Assembly (NCBI GenBank): GCA_963698165.1 | Contig: CAVOPT010000015.1 | Location: 248,001 to 312,000, forward strand | From: JAAYUJ01 sp963698165 | Lineage (GTDB): Bacteria > Desulfobacterota > Syntrophobacteria > Syntrophobacterales > Syntrophobacteraceae | DNA length: 64,000 nucleotides | Direction of reading: 5' to 3' | Shown: positions 34,713 through 43,385 of the stretch, one piece after another | How the letters are laid out: every line of letters begins with the position of its first letter | Numbering within the stretch: the first letter of the stretch is position 1 | Notes under the pieces: generated by a model | Told to the model about the DNA's origin: nothing | Database searches by the model: none | The model's input: only the letters and a program-made list of their open reading frames with translations | Made by a program: the position numbers and the translations under genes

Positions 34713-36849
34713 AAAGAAGCGCGTGCGAAGGGATATCGAGAAGTTTTACCGGACTGGCCGTTATTGGGATTTGTTGCGGCTTCTGGAGAACGAAGGCCTT
34801 GTTTCCGAGAATCCCGTTGAACACCGGGGAGCCTGGAAGGCCCTGATCAAGCAGGCTTTGCAGAAGGAGCACGCCTTCGAACAATTCTCGAAAGAGGTTG
34901 GGACCCTCAGGGTGTTGCCCAATGATCCGGACTTTCACTTCATCATGGGCCTCAAGGGGATTATCGAGGGTCGGGGCACCCCCGACGAGGTGATGGAACT
35001 GAAGGGATTGAGTCCCGATGCTGAAAGGCTCAGGTCCAACCTGGCCGCCTTCGGTTCATCCTCCGCGAATGAGGAGAAGTTGCGGGCCCTGCTGGAGAAG
35101 TTCATGGGGGAGCCGGAGAAGATCACCCGTCGGTACTTCGAACAGCTGGCCGGCTACCTTCCGGAACAGTCACTGAGGGAGACTGTAAGGCGCTTTGGGG
35201 AGTCGATTCCCACGGCTCGCAGGTTCAACGGGAAGGCCGCCGTCGCCCGAGGGTGGGACGGGATCGACATGGGGAGGCTGGAGTCACTGGACCGCAGACT
35301 CCAGTTCTATTCTCAGCGCATGCCGGGTGCCCTCGTGGAGATCCTCCTTCACCCTTTCATCCACAACGTCGCTGTCATGTGCCGGCGGCTGGCGCCGGAA
35401 GCGGCTGGGAACGGCGCCTCGCGACTGATCCGGGCGATTCCCTTTCTTCTTCCACGGCTTGCTAGAGAGAGGCACGCGGAGATCGAAAGCAAGCTCCTCG
35501 TGCATGGGGCCCAGTGGCTGGAACAGGGATATGGCGATCTCAAGGCCCTGGGGCGAAGATTGGAAGGGCTCAGCATCGAAGAGAAGGTCTCGGTCCTCAG
35601 GGGCTTGCGTCTTGGGATGCAGCAAAGGGCCCCCAAGGGGCCGGACTTCGACTTCCCTGATTATCTCGAAGATGTGTTCTCCGAAGATTATGACGATGAC
35701 TATGAAGATGAGGATGACGAGGACACCGACGACGAGTTTGAGGAATGGGGAGGATTCAAAGCCAATGCCATGGCCCGGTCCCTCTTGTTGGTCCATCAGA
35801 GTGTTCTGAGGGATATTTCCACCAGGTTCCCGGAGCTCTCCCACCGGGACAGAAAAGAACTGGTCCGCGTCATGGAGCCCATCCTTTTCCAGGACATGGA
35901 TTACATCCTGAATATCGTGAACAGTCCCGATGAGCTCGTAAACTTGCTCGATTCGACCATCAGGGCCGGCTGCGGCGGAACACGGACGGGTTTGCTGAGT
36001 GTTGTCGCGGGGGCTCACTTCCGAAAGGTTGATTTGCGCAAACGGGCGGAAGAGGTCCTGGACCGGTCTGTTCCTCCGACCCGGGACGACATGCAATGGC
36101 TGGCCACTGAGTGGAATGATCTCATCTACCCGCGCCCTCGATCCCTCAAACCTCTCCTGGTCCGTTACAAAAACGAAAAAGACCTCCTGGCGGTTTTCCC
36201 TTCACAACTCTGTGCCATGATGGAATTCGAGCTCCTTGAGTCCGCCCTGAAATCAAACCTCCCAGGGCTCCCTTCCATCCTCGGGGACGTTCTTGGCATG
36301 TCCAAGCCCGAAGGGCCGGCAATTCTTCGGCGGGAACTCGATGATCTCGCCGAATTCGACCTATTCGATCTCCCTCGGCATTTTCTACGATGTTATGGCG
36401 ATGATCGGTTCAACCTCCAAGGACATCTCTGTTGGTTCAACGCCCTCTGGACCCTGCGTCCGACAGGAATTTGGGACCATGTTCTTGGGGACATGAAGCG
36501 ATACGGCAAAATGGTTGAGACCATCGACGACCTTGGCCCCGTGACGAATATCGAATCCCTGTTCGCCGAAAAGGTCGAAGCAAGTGTGCTCTTCATAACC
36601 GAGCACCTGGATGAGCTGGCGACGGTGCCGATGGAGACTCTGGGATCCATCCTGGAGAGACTATTGGAACAGCGGACGATCAAGCTTTCCCAGCAGACCC
36701 TGCTGATCCGCCTTGAGAAGCTCCTGGCTGAAAGGCTTGATGCCGGTGAGGAAGCTGCTCGCTCTTTGATGCAACGAATCAAGCGAACTCTTCAGAGTTT
36801 AGCCAGAATCGACAAGAAGATCCAAAAGACCCGAAAGCGCAGGCGATGA
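34705..36849 (+). CDS. uncharacterised 714-residue protein of the Hsp70 operon
   Basis: I do not recognise this protein. It starts at a GTG (34705) overlapping the Hsp70 stop and begins with basic residues (SKKKRVRRDIEKFYRTGRYW). Most of it appears alpha-helical, without signal peptide or membrane segments. Near residues 328-350 there is a striking acidic run of about 23 residues, nearly all Asp and Glu with a few Tyr (for example SEDYDDDYEDEDDEDTDDEF). The C-terminus is again very basic (KKIQKTRKRRR). Leu-rich helical stretches suggest a repeat scaffold. Tight overlaps on both sides show it is an integral part of the chaperone operon, either as client, adaptor or co-chaperone. No homologous family can be named from the sequence. 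Confidence 0.75.
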   Translation: MSKKKRVRRDIEKFYRTGRYWDLLRLLENEGLVSENPVEHRGAWKALIKQALQKEHAFEQFSKEVGTLRVLPNDPDFHFIMGLKGIIEGRGTPDEVMELKGLSPDAERLRSNLAAFGSSSANEEKLRALLEKFMGEPEKITRRYFEQLAGYLPEQSLRETVRRFGESIPTARRFNGKAAVARGWDGIDMGRLESLDRRLQFYSQRMPGALVEILLHPFIHNVAVMCRRLAPEAAGNGASRLIRAIPFLLPRLARERHAEIESKLLVHGAQWLEQGYGDLKALGRRLEGLSIEEKVSVLRGLRLGMQQRAPKGPDFDFPDYLEDVFSEDYDDDYEDEDDEDTDDEFEEWGGFKANAMARSLLLVHQSVLRDISTRFPELSHRDRKELVRVMEPILFQDMDYILNIVNSPDELVNLLDSTIRAGCGGTRTGLLSVVAGAHFRKVDLRKRAEEVLDRSVPPTRDDMQWLATEWNDLIYPRPRSLKPLLVRYKNEKDLLAVFPSQLCAMMEFELLESALKSNLPGLPSILGDVLGMSKPEGPAILRRELDDLAEFDLFDLPRHFLRCYGDDRFNLQGHLCWFNALWTLRPTGIWDHVLGDMKRYGKMVETIDDLGPVTNIESLFAEKVEASVLFITEHLDELATVPMETLGSILERLLEQRTIKLSQQTLLIRLEKLLAERLDAGEEAARSLMQRIKRTLQSLARIDKKIQKTRKRRR

Positions 36850-37205
36850 CCCGAGAAGAAGCCCTACAGAACCTGAATCTTCCGCCCGACGCCGATCCGG
36901 AGGCGGTGGAGAACGCATACCAGCGCCTGGTGCGGCGCTATCCCCCCGAATTTCACCCCGAAAAGTTCCGCGCCATCGATGAAAGCTACAGGCAGTTGAC
37001 ATCGCTTCCGGCGATGCTCGAAAGCCTTCTCAGTCCAGCCATCGGGGAAGCGAAGCTGGATCCCGGCCTTCTGACCTTTGAACCGACCATTCCCGATTCC
37101 TGCCTTAAAAAGGCCCTCGAGGAAATTCGATCCATCGCCCTGGCCACTTCCCTGTGGAAGCCGCCCTCCACCGGCAAGCCCACGAAGGGCAAACGGCCCT
37201 TCTGA
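36846..37205 (+). CDS. J-domain-like protein with HPD changed to PPE
   Basis: A 119-residue protein whose first 60 residues follow the J-domain pattern: EEALQNLNLPPDADPEAVEN, then AYQRLVRRYPPEFHPEKF and AIDESYRQL. Where active J proteins have His-Pro-Asp between helices II and III, this has Pro-Pro-Glu (residues 33-35), so ordinary stimulation of Hsp70 ATPase would be unexpected. The remaining half is short and basic, lacking Gly/Phe or zinc regions. Its ATG overlaps the preceding stop (ATGA). Possibly a non-canonical partner or inhibitor of the operon's Hsp70. Confidence 0.72.
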   Translation: MTREEALQNLNLPPDADPEAVENAYQRLVRRYPPEFHPEKFRAIDESYRQLTSLPAMLESLLSPAIGEAKLDPGLLTFEPTIPDSCLKKALEEIRSIALATSLWKPPSTGKPTKGKRPF

Positions 37206-37255
37206 GCCTGCCCTCATACTCCCTTTGGGGCACCCTGAACAACGAAAAGCAGGGA

Positions 37256-37342
37256 ATCCACCGCAAAGGGCGCCGAGAGCCCAGAGACTCTTTTTGAGAT
37301 GTTGTTCTCTCGGCGATCTCAGCGTGCTCCGCGGTAACATAG
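37256..37342. repeat. long imperfect inverted repeat, dispersed type
   Basis: Left arm starts CCACCGCAAAGGGCGCCGAG and right arm ends CTCAGCGTGCTCCGCGGTAA. The arms pair imperfectly over about 30 bases around a TTTTTGAG centre. Such ACCGC-AGAG inverted repeats are scattered through many environmental genomes. It lies between the convergent J-like and Sel1 genes and may also end transcription. The rest of 37206-37486 holds no gene. Confidence 0.5.
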
Positions 37343-37486
37343 AGTTTTCTCGCAGCAGACAGAGATGGGCGGGAATGAGGGCAAAGAGGTTGCCGCAAAT
37401 GGAGAGGCATCAATGGCCGCGGCGGGCGTCCATATTCTTCGAGCCGGGGAGGAATGAGGAATGGGGTCACTCTTGACGGGCGCGAG

Positions 37487-39037
37487 TCATTGTCGGGGCT
37501 TTGGCTTCCAGTCACGCGCCATTTCCTCGGCCCGGGCGACATCAGGGGGGGACAAGCTTCCAGCGAGCTCATCTCTCATTTTCGCGGATTCTGCATCCCC
37601 CTGATTTGCGGCAAGGGTGAACCACATGATAGCCAGCAAGGGATCCTGGGGCACACCGTGGCCCTTGGAATAGGCCATTCCAAGGTTGTGCTGGGCAACG
37701 GCATTGCCTCGCTCCGCCGCCTGCCGATACCATTTCTCGGCTTCCTCATGGTCCATGGAGACACCCTGACCATGTGCGTACGCAAATCCAAGGTTGTTCT
37801 GAGCGCCCGCGCACCCCTGTTCTGCGGCTTGCCGCGTCCATTTGACCGCTTCAGCGGCATCCTGCGGAACGCCTCTTCCGGATGAATACATCTGGCCGAG
37901 CAGCATCTGGGCGTCTGGATAGCCCTTCTCGGCCGCCTGATGGGTCCACTCGATGGCTCTCGCATCATCCCGGGGCACTCCCTCACCTGAGGAATACATC
38001 AGACCAAGGAGCAGTTGGGCATCCCCGTTTCCTTGCTCCGCCGCCTTGTGGAACCACCTGGCCGCTTCTGCATAGTCCTGCTGCACACCCTCCCCAAAGG
38101 CATACATTTGGCCAACGAGCATCTGGGCATTGGCATTGCCTTGCCTGGCAGCCGCCTGGTACCACTTCAATGCCGCCCCGAAATCCTTGGCCACACCTTT
38201 GCCAGAATAGTAAATGTCGCCGAGGATGCATTGGGCGTGAGGATTTGCCTCGTCAGCCGCCTTTCGAAGGAGATTGATGGCCTCATTGCGATTCTTGCGC
38301 ACACCCTGTCCTTCCGCGTGCATGAGTGCGAGGAGCAGTAGAGCGTTGGAGCTCCCTTGCTCCGCCGCTTTCCGAAGCCACTTTGAGGCCTGGACAGCGC
38401 TCCTCGATACTCCTTGGCCTTTCACGTACATCAGTCCGAGAAGGAATTGAGCATCACTGCTGCCCTGCTCAGCCGCCTTTTGGCACCAACGGGAGGCCCT
38501 GACATCATCCTTCGTCACACCCTGGCCCTCGGTGTACATCCGGGCAAGCAGCAACTGGGCATCGGCATTCCCGAGATCCGCCGCCTTTCGCAACCACTTG
38601 GCGGCTTCAGCCTCGTTGCTGGGGACTCCCTGACCCAGGGAGTACATCAGACCGAGAGTCAGATGCACTCGTTCGCCCCCCTTCTGGGCTGCTTTACGGT
38701 ACCAGTAAACCGCCTTGGCGTCATTTCTCGGAACGCCTCTGCCCAGGACATGCAAATTGCCCATGGCCACCTGGGCATCGGTGTTTCCCTGTGTTGCCGC
38801 TTTCAAATACCACTTGGCCGCTTCGGACAAATCCTGGGGAACGCCTCTGCCCGCTTCGAACATGGCGCCAAGATACCTCTGTGCTTCGGCATTCCCCGCT
38901 TCGCCATGGGTCATGAATTCACGGAAGGCAAACTCAAACTCACCGCGCTCATACGCTGCCTTGGCGGCTTCCATGTCAGCCCTTGCGGGGGTGACCGAGA
39001 GAACCAGCAAGGTACCGAGGAAAACAAGCCACCCCAT
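37487..39037 (-). CDS. secreted Sel1-repeat (TPR-like) protein
   Basis: A 516-residue exported protein. MGWLVFLGTLLVLSVTPARA is the signal peptide (start at 39037, GGAG upstream), followed by a short helical lead and twelve 36-residue Sel1-like repeats of the form NADAQLLLARMYTEGQGV followed by a KAAEQG-type helix. The repeats fill about residues 45-480. Sel1 solenoids are protein-binding scaffolds of the envelope or periplasm. No catalytic motif is seen. It stands alone, convergent with the chaperone operon, and its upstream DNA holds a palindromic repeat element. Confidence 0.88.
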   Translation of the reverse strand: MGWLVFLGTLLVLSVTPARADMEAAKAAYERGEFEFAFREFMTHGEAGNAEAQRYLGAMFEAGRGVPQDLSEAAKWYLKAATQGNTDAQVAMGNLHVLGRGVPRNDAKAVYWYRKAAQKGGERVHLTLGLMYSLGQGVPSNEAEAAKWLRKAADLGNADAQLLLARMYTEGQGVTKDDVRASRWCQKAAEQGSSDAQFLLGLMYVKGQGVSRSAVQASKWLRKAAEQGSSNALLLLALMHAEGQGVRKNRNEAINLLRKAADEANPHAQCILGDIYYSGKGVAKDFGAALKWYQAAARQGNANAQMLVGQMYAFGEGVQQDYAEAARWFHKAAEQGNGDAQLLLGLMYSSGEGVPRDDARAIEWTHQAAEKGYPDAQMLLGQMYSSGRGVPQDAAEAVKWTRQAAEQGCAGAQNNLGFAYAHGQGVSMDHEEAEKWYRQAAERGNAVAQHNLGMAYSKGHGVPQDPLLAIMWFTLAANQGDAESAKMRDELAGSLSPPDVARAEEMARDWKPKPRQ

Positions 39038-39244
39038 GGGTCTGCTCCGTGAAAGTGGTGACGGCCGAAGGAAGAAAAGGAGAGCTCGAAACGAACTGGG
39101 CCCATTTAAACACACGGAGGCTTCCTTGTCCAACGAGTGATTCGCAGCCCCCATCCACCAGGGACGGCACTGTGCTTTGAAAGAGATGCCCTCGCCAGCG
39201 AACCAGGCTGGGATGCTCTGCGTGCAAAATCGGCGGGGTAGGGA

Positions 39245-39399
39245 CAATGCTGTTGACTTAAGAAAGTCCTCCGTCCATGGTTCCCCTCCCCTTGGTGGGA
39301 GGGGCTAGGGGAGGGGGTTGATCGCATTCACTTTTCACCCTCCCCCATCCCCTCCCATCAAGGGAGGGGAGCTCTGATGTGCTTAAGTCAACAGTATTG
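39245..39399. repeat. MITE-like element with 18-base terminal inverted repeats around the CT/GA double hairpin (copy 2)
   Basis: Left end CAATGCTGTTGACTTAAG (39245-39262) and right end CTTAAGTCAACAGTATTG (39382-39399) are inverted copies with one mismatch. Between them is the CT/GA-rich double hairpin (about 39284-39373), CCCCTCCCCTTGGTGGGAGG and its partner, also present at 21760-21861. About 155 bases in all, no coding capacity. It stands upstream of the Sel1 gene. Confidence 0.7.
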
Positions 39400-39829
39400 G
39401 GGGTGGGGGAGGGCGACAGAGGCCTGCCGGAATTCTTTACAGTCCACCTCTTCTTCTGTGAGATTTTAACTATCTGATATTTCATGGGTTTCTCGAGAGC
39501 AAAAAATTGCGTGGCGCAAGATGGTCACAAAAGCTTTGTAATAGCAAAGAGTTGTGTGTTCTTGGGTTAAGCTGAAAACCGAACGATCCGACCCACCAAG
39601 TGTCGGGCTGCTTTACAATCGTTCTGGGAGAGCGACGTTTCCAAGACCACCGATTCGCCATGAAGCGTGGAAGCTCTGTTAATAGCATTGATAATTCAAG
39701 CGGTTGGACAGATAGGACCAATGGTCCACTCAATCTGGTTCGGCTTTTGCTTACCAAAATAGATGTCTTGCTGCTTTTCTTGGAAAATCCCCAAGTTTCA
39801 GGATGGCTTCAGCTTTAGAGGGGCGTTCC
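39400..39829. other. 430-base intergenic region without supported gene
   Basis: AT-richer than the surroundings. Open frames on both strands are short and lack ribosome sites. It probably carries the promoter for the small membrane protein and aldehyde dehydrogenase downstream. No structural RNA is recognised. Confidence 0.3.
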
Positions 39830-40006
39830 ATGGATTGGTTCACCTTTGGCGTCGGTTTCCTTTCCGGGTTGTTTCTCGGCTCCAATCTTGTCATACTCGT
39901 CCTTGGACTGTGCAGGATCGGAGCGGAGAAAAGGTTGAGCCCACATGGCGCCAGCCCCTTTAGCCACGAGAATGAATTCCAGGAGAAGAAAGCCGCCTGT
40001 CGCTAA
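39830..40006 (+). CDS. small single-span membrane protein
   Basis: A 58-residue frame starting MDWFTFGVGFLSGLFLGSNL and continuing hydrophobic to about residue 31, then a polar, charged tail. GAGGGG lies at proper distance from the ATG at 39830. The layout (one N-terminal transmembrane helix with a short cytoplasmic tail) is common among small inner-membrane proteins. No family recognised. It is the first frame of the plus-strand run leading to the aldehyde dehydrogenase. Confidence 0.45.
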   Translation: MDWFTFGVGFLSGLFLGSNLVILVLGLCRIGAEKRLSPHGASPFSHENEFQEKKAACR

Positions 40007-40140
40007 AGCATGCCTCCAGTCTTGACTGGAACCCTTCAGCTCGCCGTCATCACTTCCTTGAAGCTCCACTGCCAGTCCTTCCAAGCACCGATGATTTCTG
40101 CCCGGACGTCAGCGGGTTTGAAAGACCATGAGGAGGTGCC

Positions 40141-41337
40141 ATGCAACCGGACCATGATGCACGATTGGGTGAAATCTGCCGGCTTGCCGATGCAATGGAA
40201 GAGCGCAGGGCGGAGTTCCAGGAGGCGGCAGCGCTGGATGCGGGGTTTCCCGTGAAAATCACGGGTCTCGAACTGGATTTGTCCGTTCAGCACCTTCGAT
40301 CCATGGCGCAAGAGACAGCCTGGATCAAGGGTGGAAAACCGTACGGGACGGTCGGTGCCATTTTTCCATACGACGCTCCCACCGTCATGCTGGCTCGCCT
40401 GGGGGGAGCGGCGCTTCTCACCTCGAATCGTCTGCTGTTCAGTTTTTCATCGCAAACCCCGCGGACCGCGGAACTCATGGCGGAAATGTGCCGCTCTTTT
40501 CGTTCCTTGATTCCTGTCGTCGGGGTTGACAACCGTCGGTTTGGGACACGCTGCATCGAGGATGCGGATGTACGGCTTCTATTCATATCCGGTGCCTCCG
40601 CGGTGGGCGAGACGTATCGACGAAATCGTGATGCATTCGACAAGATCTTTTTCGCCGGTCCGGGTGGGATGCCCGCGGCCGTCGTGTTCCCGGATGCCGA
40701 TGCAGCCAAGGCCGCCGAGTTCGTTGCGCGCCGTGCATTCATCAACGGCGGCCAGTACTGCACAACGCTGAAGAAAGCGTACATACACAAGAGCCGCTTC
40801 AATGAGGTGCGGGACCTTGTCTTGAATCATGCGCGAAGCTTCAGGGTCGGGGATCCCTTCGAGCCGAAAACAGACATCGGACCCATTCGCGTCGAGAGAA
40901 CCCGGCATCTCATCGCAAGGGCCCTGGAGGACTGCTCGCAGGCCCGGGTGCTCGCGGGCATCTTGAATGGTGAAACGGTGCACCCTTTTGTTCTTGAAAT
41001 GGATGAGGGGGAGATACCGGATTTGGAGCTGTTCGGGCCTTTCCTCGTCCTGAAATCCTTCGAAGACGCCGATGCAGTTGTCCTGGAGTTGACTCGATCG
41101 CGTTATGGGTTCCTGGTTGCTTTTTTCGGTTCTTTGCGAGTGGAGAGCAGGGATCTTCTCCATGGCCATTTTGGAATGGTTCACGACAATCCAGCATTTC
41201 ACTTCACACCCATGAGGCTTCCGTTCGGGGGTCGCAAGTCCAGCGGCTGGATTCTCGAACGCTGTGGGGATCAATGGGTGGAACGAGACGGAGCCTTTGT
41301 CTACAGCAAGGAGTTGATCCGGAGCTCTTGTCAGTGA
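40141..41337 (+). CDS. aldehyde dehydrogenase superfamily protein, short and atypical
   Basis: At 398 residues it is about 80 shorter than usual. The catalytic Cys is present in INGGQYCTTLKKAYI (Cys 207), and LELFGPFLVLKSFEDAD and LPFGGRKSSGWILERCGDQW match the E-x-FGP and C-terminal segments. However, the ELGGK region that carries the general-base Glu reads FFAGPGGMPAAVVF, so that Glu is missing. Loss of this Glu is typical of members that form acyl-CoA or reduce acyl-CoA instead of hydrolysing the thioester. N-terminal NAD-domain residues are reduced. The substrate is unknown, and no partner genes are adjacent. Confidence 0.75.
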   Translation: MQPDHDARLGEICRLADAMEERRAEFQEAAALDAGFPVKITGLELDLSVQHLRSMAQETAWIKGGKPYGTVGAIFPYDAPTVMLARLGGAALLTSNRLLFSFSSQTPRTAELMAEMCRSFRSLIPVVGVDNRRFGTRCIEDADVRLLFISGASAVGETYRRNRDAFDKIFFAGPGGMPAAVVFPDADAAKAAEFVARRAFINGGQYCTTLKKAYIHKSRFNEVRDLVLNHARSFRVGDPFEPKTDIGPIRVERTRHLIARALEDCSQARVLAGILNGETVHPFVLEMDEGEIPDLELFGPFLVLKSFEDADAVVLELTRSRYGFLVAFFGSLRVESRDLLHGHFGMVHDNPAFHFTPMRLPFGGRKSSGWILERCGDQWVERDGAFVYSKELIRSSCQ

Positions 41338-41670
41338 TGGATATCTCTGGTTTTTGTCAGCCAAACACGAAGAGCTCAACGCAGCATAGCCCCAACCAAG
41401 GGCGCTTTCACCACGAAGAGCACGAATAAAGACGAAGCGGTCTGGTCCATGAAGGCTTTGGCGTATCGGTCACTTCGAGGGGAGCGGGATATCCGGGCTA
41501 CCGTGAACCAGACATTACGGCAGCGTCGCCTTCCGCGGCGACGCAACATCCGCGGCCGCTTTGTTTGGCCTATTCATGGATGGGCCCTTAAAAGAGTCAA
41601 GTTCACCTTCTTCGTGCCCTTCGTGTTCTTCGTGTTTCAAAAACAATTCATGTCTGGGCGAGGCGACAAG
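41338..41670. repeat. intergenic region carrying a long inverted repeat (CACGAAGA type)
   Basis: CACCACGAAGAGCACGAATA at 41409 and CTTCGTGCCCTTCGTGTTC at about 41615 are inverted relatives enclosing roughly 190 bases. Such CACGAAG-type ends are a widespread dispersed repeat in genomes of this kind. A plus-strand frame through the region is not convincing as a gene. Confidence 0.45.
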
Positions 41671-42012
41671 TTACTCAACCGGAAGGGTGTGGGAGAAGAT
41701 TTTCATGCTGATCCGTTCCTTTTCCTCATCCGTCCACTTGAATGGCTGAAAGAAGATGATTGCCGAGCTGGAGACCCTTTGGGGATCTCCCCCGTCATCG
41801 ACACATTCCAGGCAAATCCTGATCTCTCCACGGACTGTCTGCCCGAGATGATTGACGGGCCCGACCTGCTCGCCGTGGGCATCGAACGGTCCTGCCTGCA
41901 CGCAGCCACACTCGAGGAATATCAGGGCGACACCGACTGCTTCCGGGTTCGTGCTTTCGACGTAAGCGGCGAACATCTGAGCGGTTTTCATCTGATCATC
42001 GTGTATTGTCAT
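41671..42012 (-). CDS. conserved-looking hypothetical protein with two Cys pairs
   Basis: A 113-residue soluble protein starting MTIHDDQMKTAQMFAAYVES. It has two cysteine pairs, LECGC and CLEC about 35 residues apart, which could bind a metal. The codon pattern is consistent with a real gene, and the opposite-strand frame is less plausible. A second ATG seven codons in is possible, and neither start has a strong ribosome site. Function unknown. Confidence 0.55.
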   Translation of the reverse strand: MTIHDDQMKTAQMFAAYVESTNPEAVGVALIFLECGCVQAGPFDAHGEQVGPVNHLGQTVRGEIRICLECVDDGGDPQRVSSSAIIFFQPFKWTDEEKERISMKIFSHTLPVE

Positions 42013-42135
42013 GGTTGTGCTCGTTTTCTCCGTTGTTTTCGAGATGCCTCTGGAACGCTTGCCTGATAGTACCTCTAAAGACATGCGCCTCCTTGCCGGT
42101 GGCGCTCTTCTCAAAACGTCCCCGAGCCTGCCGTC

Positions 42136-42633
42136 TTAAGTTTTCTCCTTGGTTGCCTTCTGTCCTTTTCTCGCCAGCGATAGAATCATGGCGAACTCTC
42201 CGGGTGTCACAGGCTGCACGGAGAGCCTGCTTCCCCTTTTCAGCAGGACCATGTCTTTCAGTTCCGGGATGGTCCTGAGTGATGCGAGTGAGAGGGGTTC
42301 GTCAAATTTCTCTTCCAGCCGGATGTCTACCATGAACCAGATGGGCTTGTCAGGGGTGCTGCTGGGATCGTGGTGCTTGCTCTTGGGGTTCCAGGCAGTG
42401 TGGTCGGGATATCCGGCCTTGGTAACCCGCGCCGTCCCCACCACGGAAGGGTTCAGACGACTGTGGTAAAAGAGGACGGAATCACCCTCCCGGACGGAAT
42501 CCCTCAGATAATTCCTGGCCTGGTAATTGCGCACTCCATCCCAACAGGCCGTTTGATCAGGGCTAGCCTCGAGGTCTTGAATGGAAAACTCGTCAGAGTC
42601 AGACTTCAGAAGCCAGTAGTTTTTCCCTCCCAA
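42136..42633 (-). CDS. EVE domain-containing protein
   Basis: A 165-residue protein that is almost entirely an EVE domain (PUA-like fold; thymocyte nuclear protein 1 relatives): YWLLKSDSDEFSIQDL, WDGVRNYQARNYLRD, GDSVLFYHS and VDIRLEEKFDEPLSL. The domain binds modified bases in DNA or RNA, and its genes are often found beside restriction or defence genes. Here it lies a kilobase from the STAND/SIR2 pair. I chose the TTG at 42633, six bases after GGGAGG. A TTG seven codons earlier is the alternative. Confidence 0.85.
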   Translation of the reverse strand: MGGKNYWLLKSDSDEFSIQDLEASPDQTACWDGVRNYQARNYLRDSVREGDSVLFYHSRLNPSVVGTARVTKAGYPDHTAWNPKSKHHDPSSTPDKPIWFMVDIRLEEKFDEPLSLASLRTIPELKDMVLLKRGSRLSVQPVTPGEFAMILSLARKGQKATKEKT

Positions 42634-42808
42634 TCGAATCCTCCCTGCAGCCAATACGGTATGCCCCGGTGAAACAGAGTTTGCTCTCAGTAATCTTTTT
42701 GCGCCTTCGACAATCGGTTAATGGAGATGATCCGAGATACCGATCGATTCCTTGAGAGATAGAATCTCCAGGTCTTCATGCAGAGAAAGCATACAACGGA
42801 GGTGCTCC

Positions 42809-43042
42809 ATGTGTCATCCAAATCCTGTCAGCGCTCCAAGAGCCTCTCACGCCGTGGCCGTCCACCGTAAAGTGTTTTGCAGCCACTACGACCAATGCCT
42901 CAACGTGACCATAATGAAAAACTGGGACGGCTTTTCCTGCGCCCAATGCGAGGCGTATGGCCCGTCCGAATGGTCTAAATTGCGATGGATCGAGGACACG
43001 GAGCGATGCCGGGCCCTCCTGGGAGCGGTCATGTGCTCCTGA
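42809..43042 (+). CDS. small Cys-rich (zinc-ribbon-like) protein
   Basis: A 77-residue protein starting MCHPNPVSAPRASHAVAVHR. It has a central FCSHYDQCL and FSCAQCEAYGPSEW, i.e. C-x6-C and C-x2-C pairs about 20 residues apart that could ligate zinc. GGAGG precedes the ATG at good distance. Small proteins of this pattern occur in sulfate-reducing bacteria, but I cannot name a family. Stands alone. Confidence 0.6.
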   Translation: MCHPNPVSAPRASHAVAVHRKVFCSHYDQCLNVTIMKNWDGFSCAQCEAYGPSEWSKLRWIEDTERCRALLGAVMCS

Positions 43043-43160
43043 GGTGTTCGATTTGGCGACTTCCTTCTGATCCCCTTCACCGGTGTGGAGAAGGGTTGCC
43101 TTCTTTTAGACCCTGTGTTCCTAAGAGTGAAATGCGTAAGATATGGATATATGATATAAT

Positions 43161-43385
43161 CTAAACATGTGCTTGCCTACCGGGCAACCCCCCAAGTACC
43201 CTCAGCGCGACGATACCATCCGTGGACAGGCGTTCTGCAGCTTTCTCTCCCTGGTCCTCAGGAAGGAGTTGTAGCGAAAACTTGAAGCTGGCGGTATCTG
43301 TTTCGAGTGGTCCGACATCAAACAGAATCTCAAGGCTTTTCAGGAGGTCATCATCGAGGACGATGGCAAACGACTGGCTGTCCAC
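43161..43385 (-). CDS. hypothetical protein, possible fragment
   Basis: A 74-residue frame beginning at GTG: DSQSFAIVLDDDLLKSLEIL and then FDVGPLETDTASFKFSLQLL. It reads like coding sequence (acidic, balanced hydrophobics), but it has no ribosome site, so it may be the remains of a larger gene. It lies downstream of the STAND gene on the same strand, 207 bases away. The rest of 43043-43592 holds no other supported gene, although GATATAATC at about 43153 resembles a -10 box. Confidence 0.35.
   Translation of the reverse strand: MDSQSFAIVLDDDLLKSLEILFDVGPLETDTASFKFSLQLLPEDQGEKAAERLSTDGIVALRVLGGLPGRQAHV

Noticed and set aside
41449..42066. A 205-codon plus-strand frame across 41.4-42.1 kb
   Set aside because: It runs through an inverted repeat and is antisense to a more protein-like minus-strand gene at 41671-42012.
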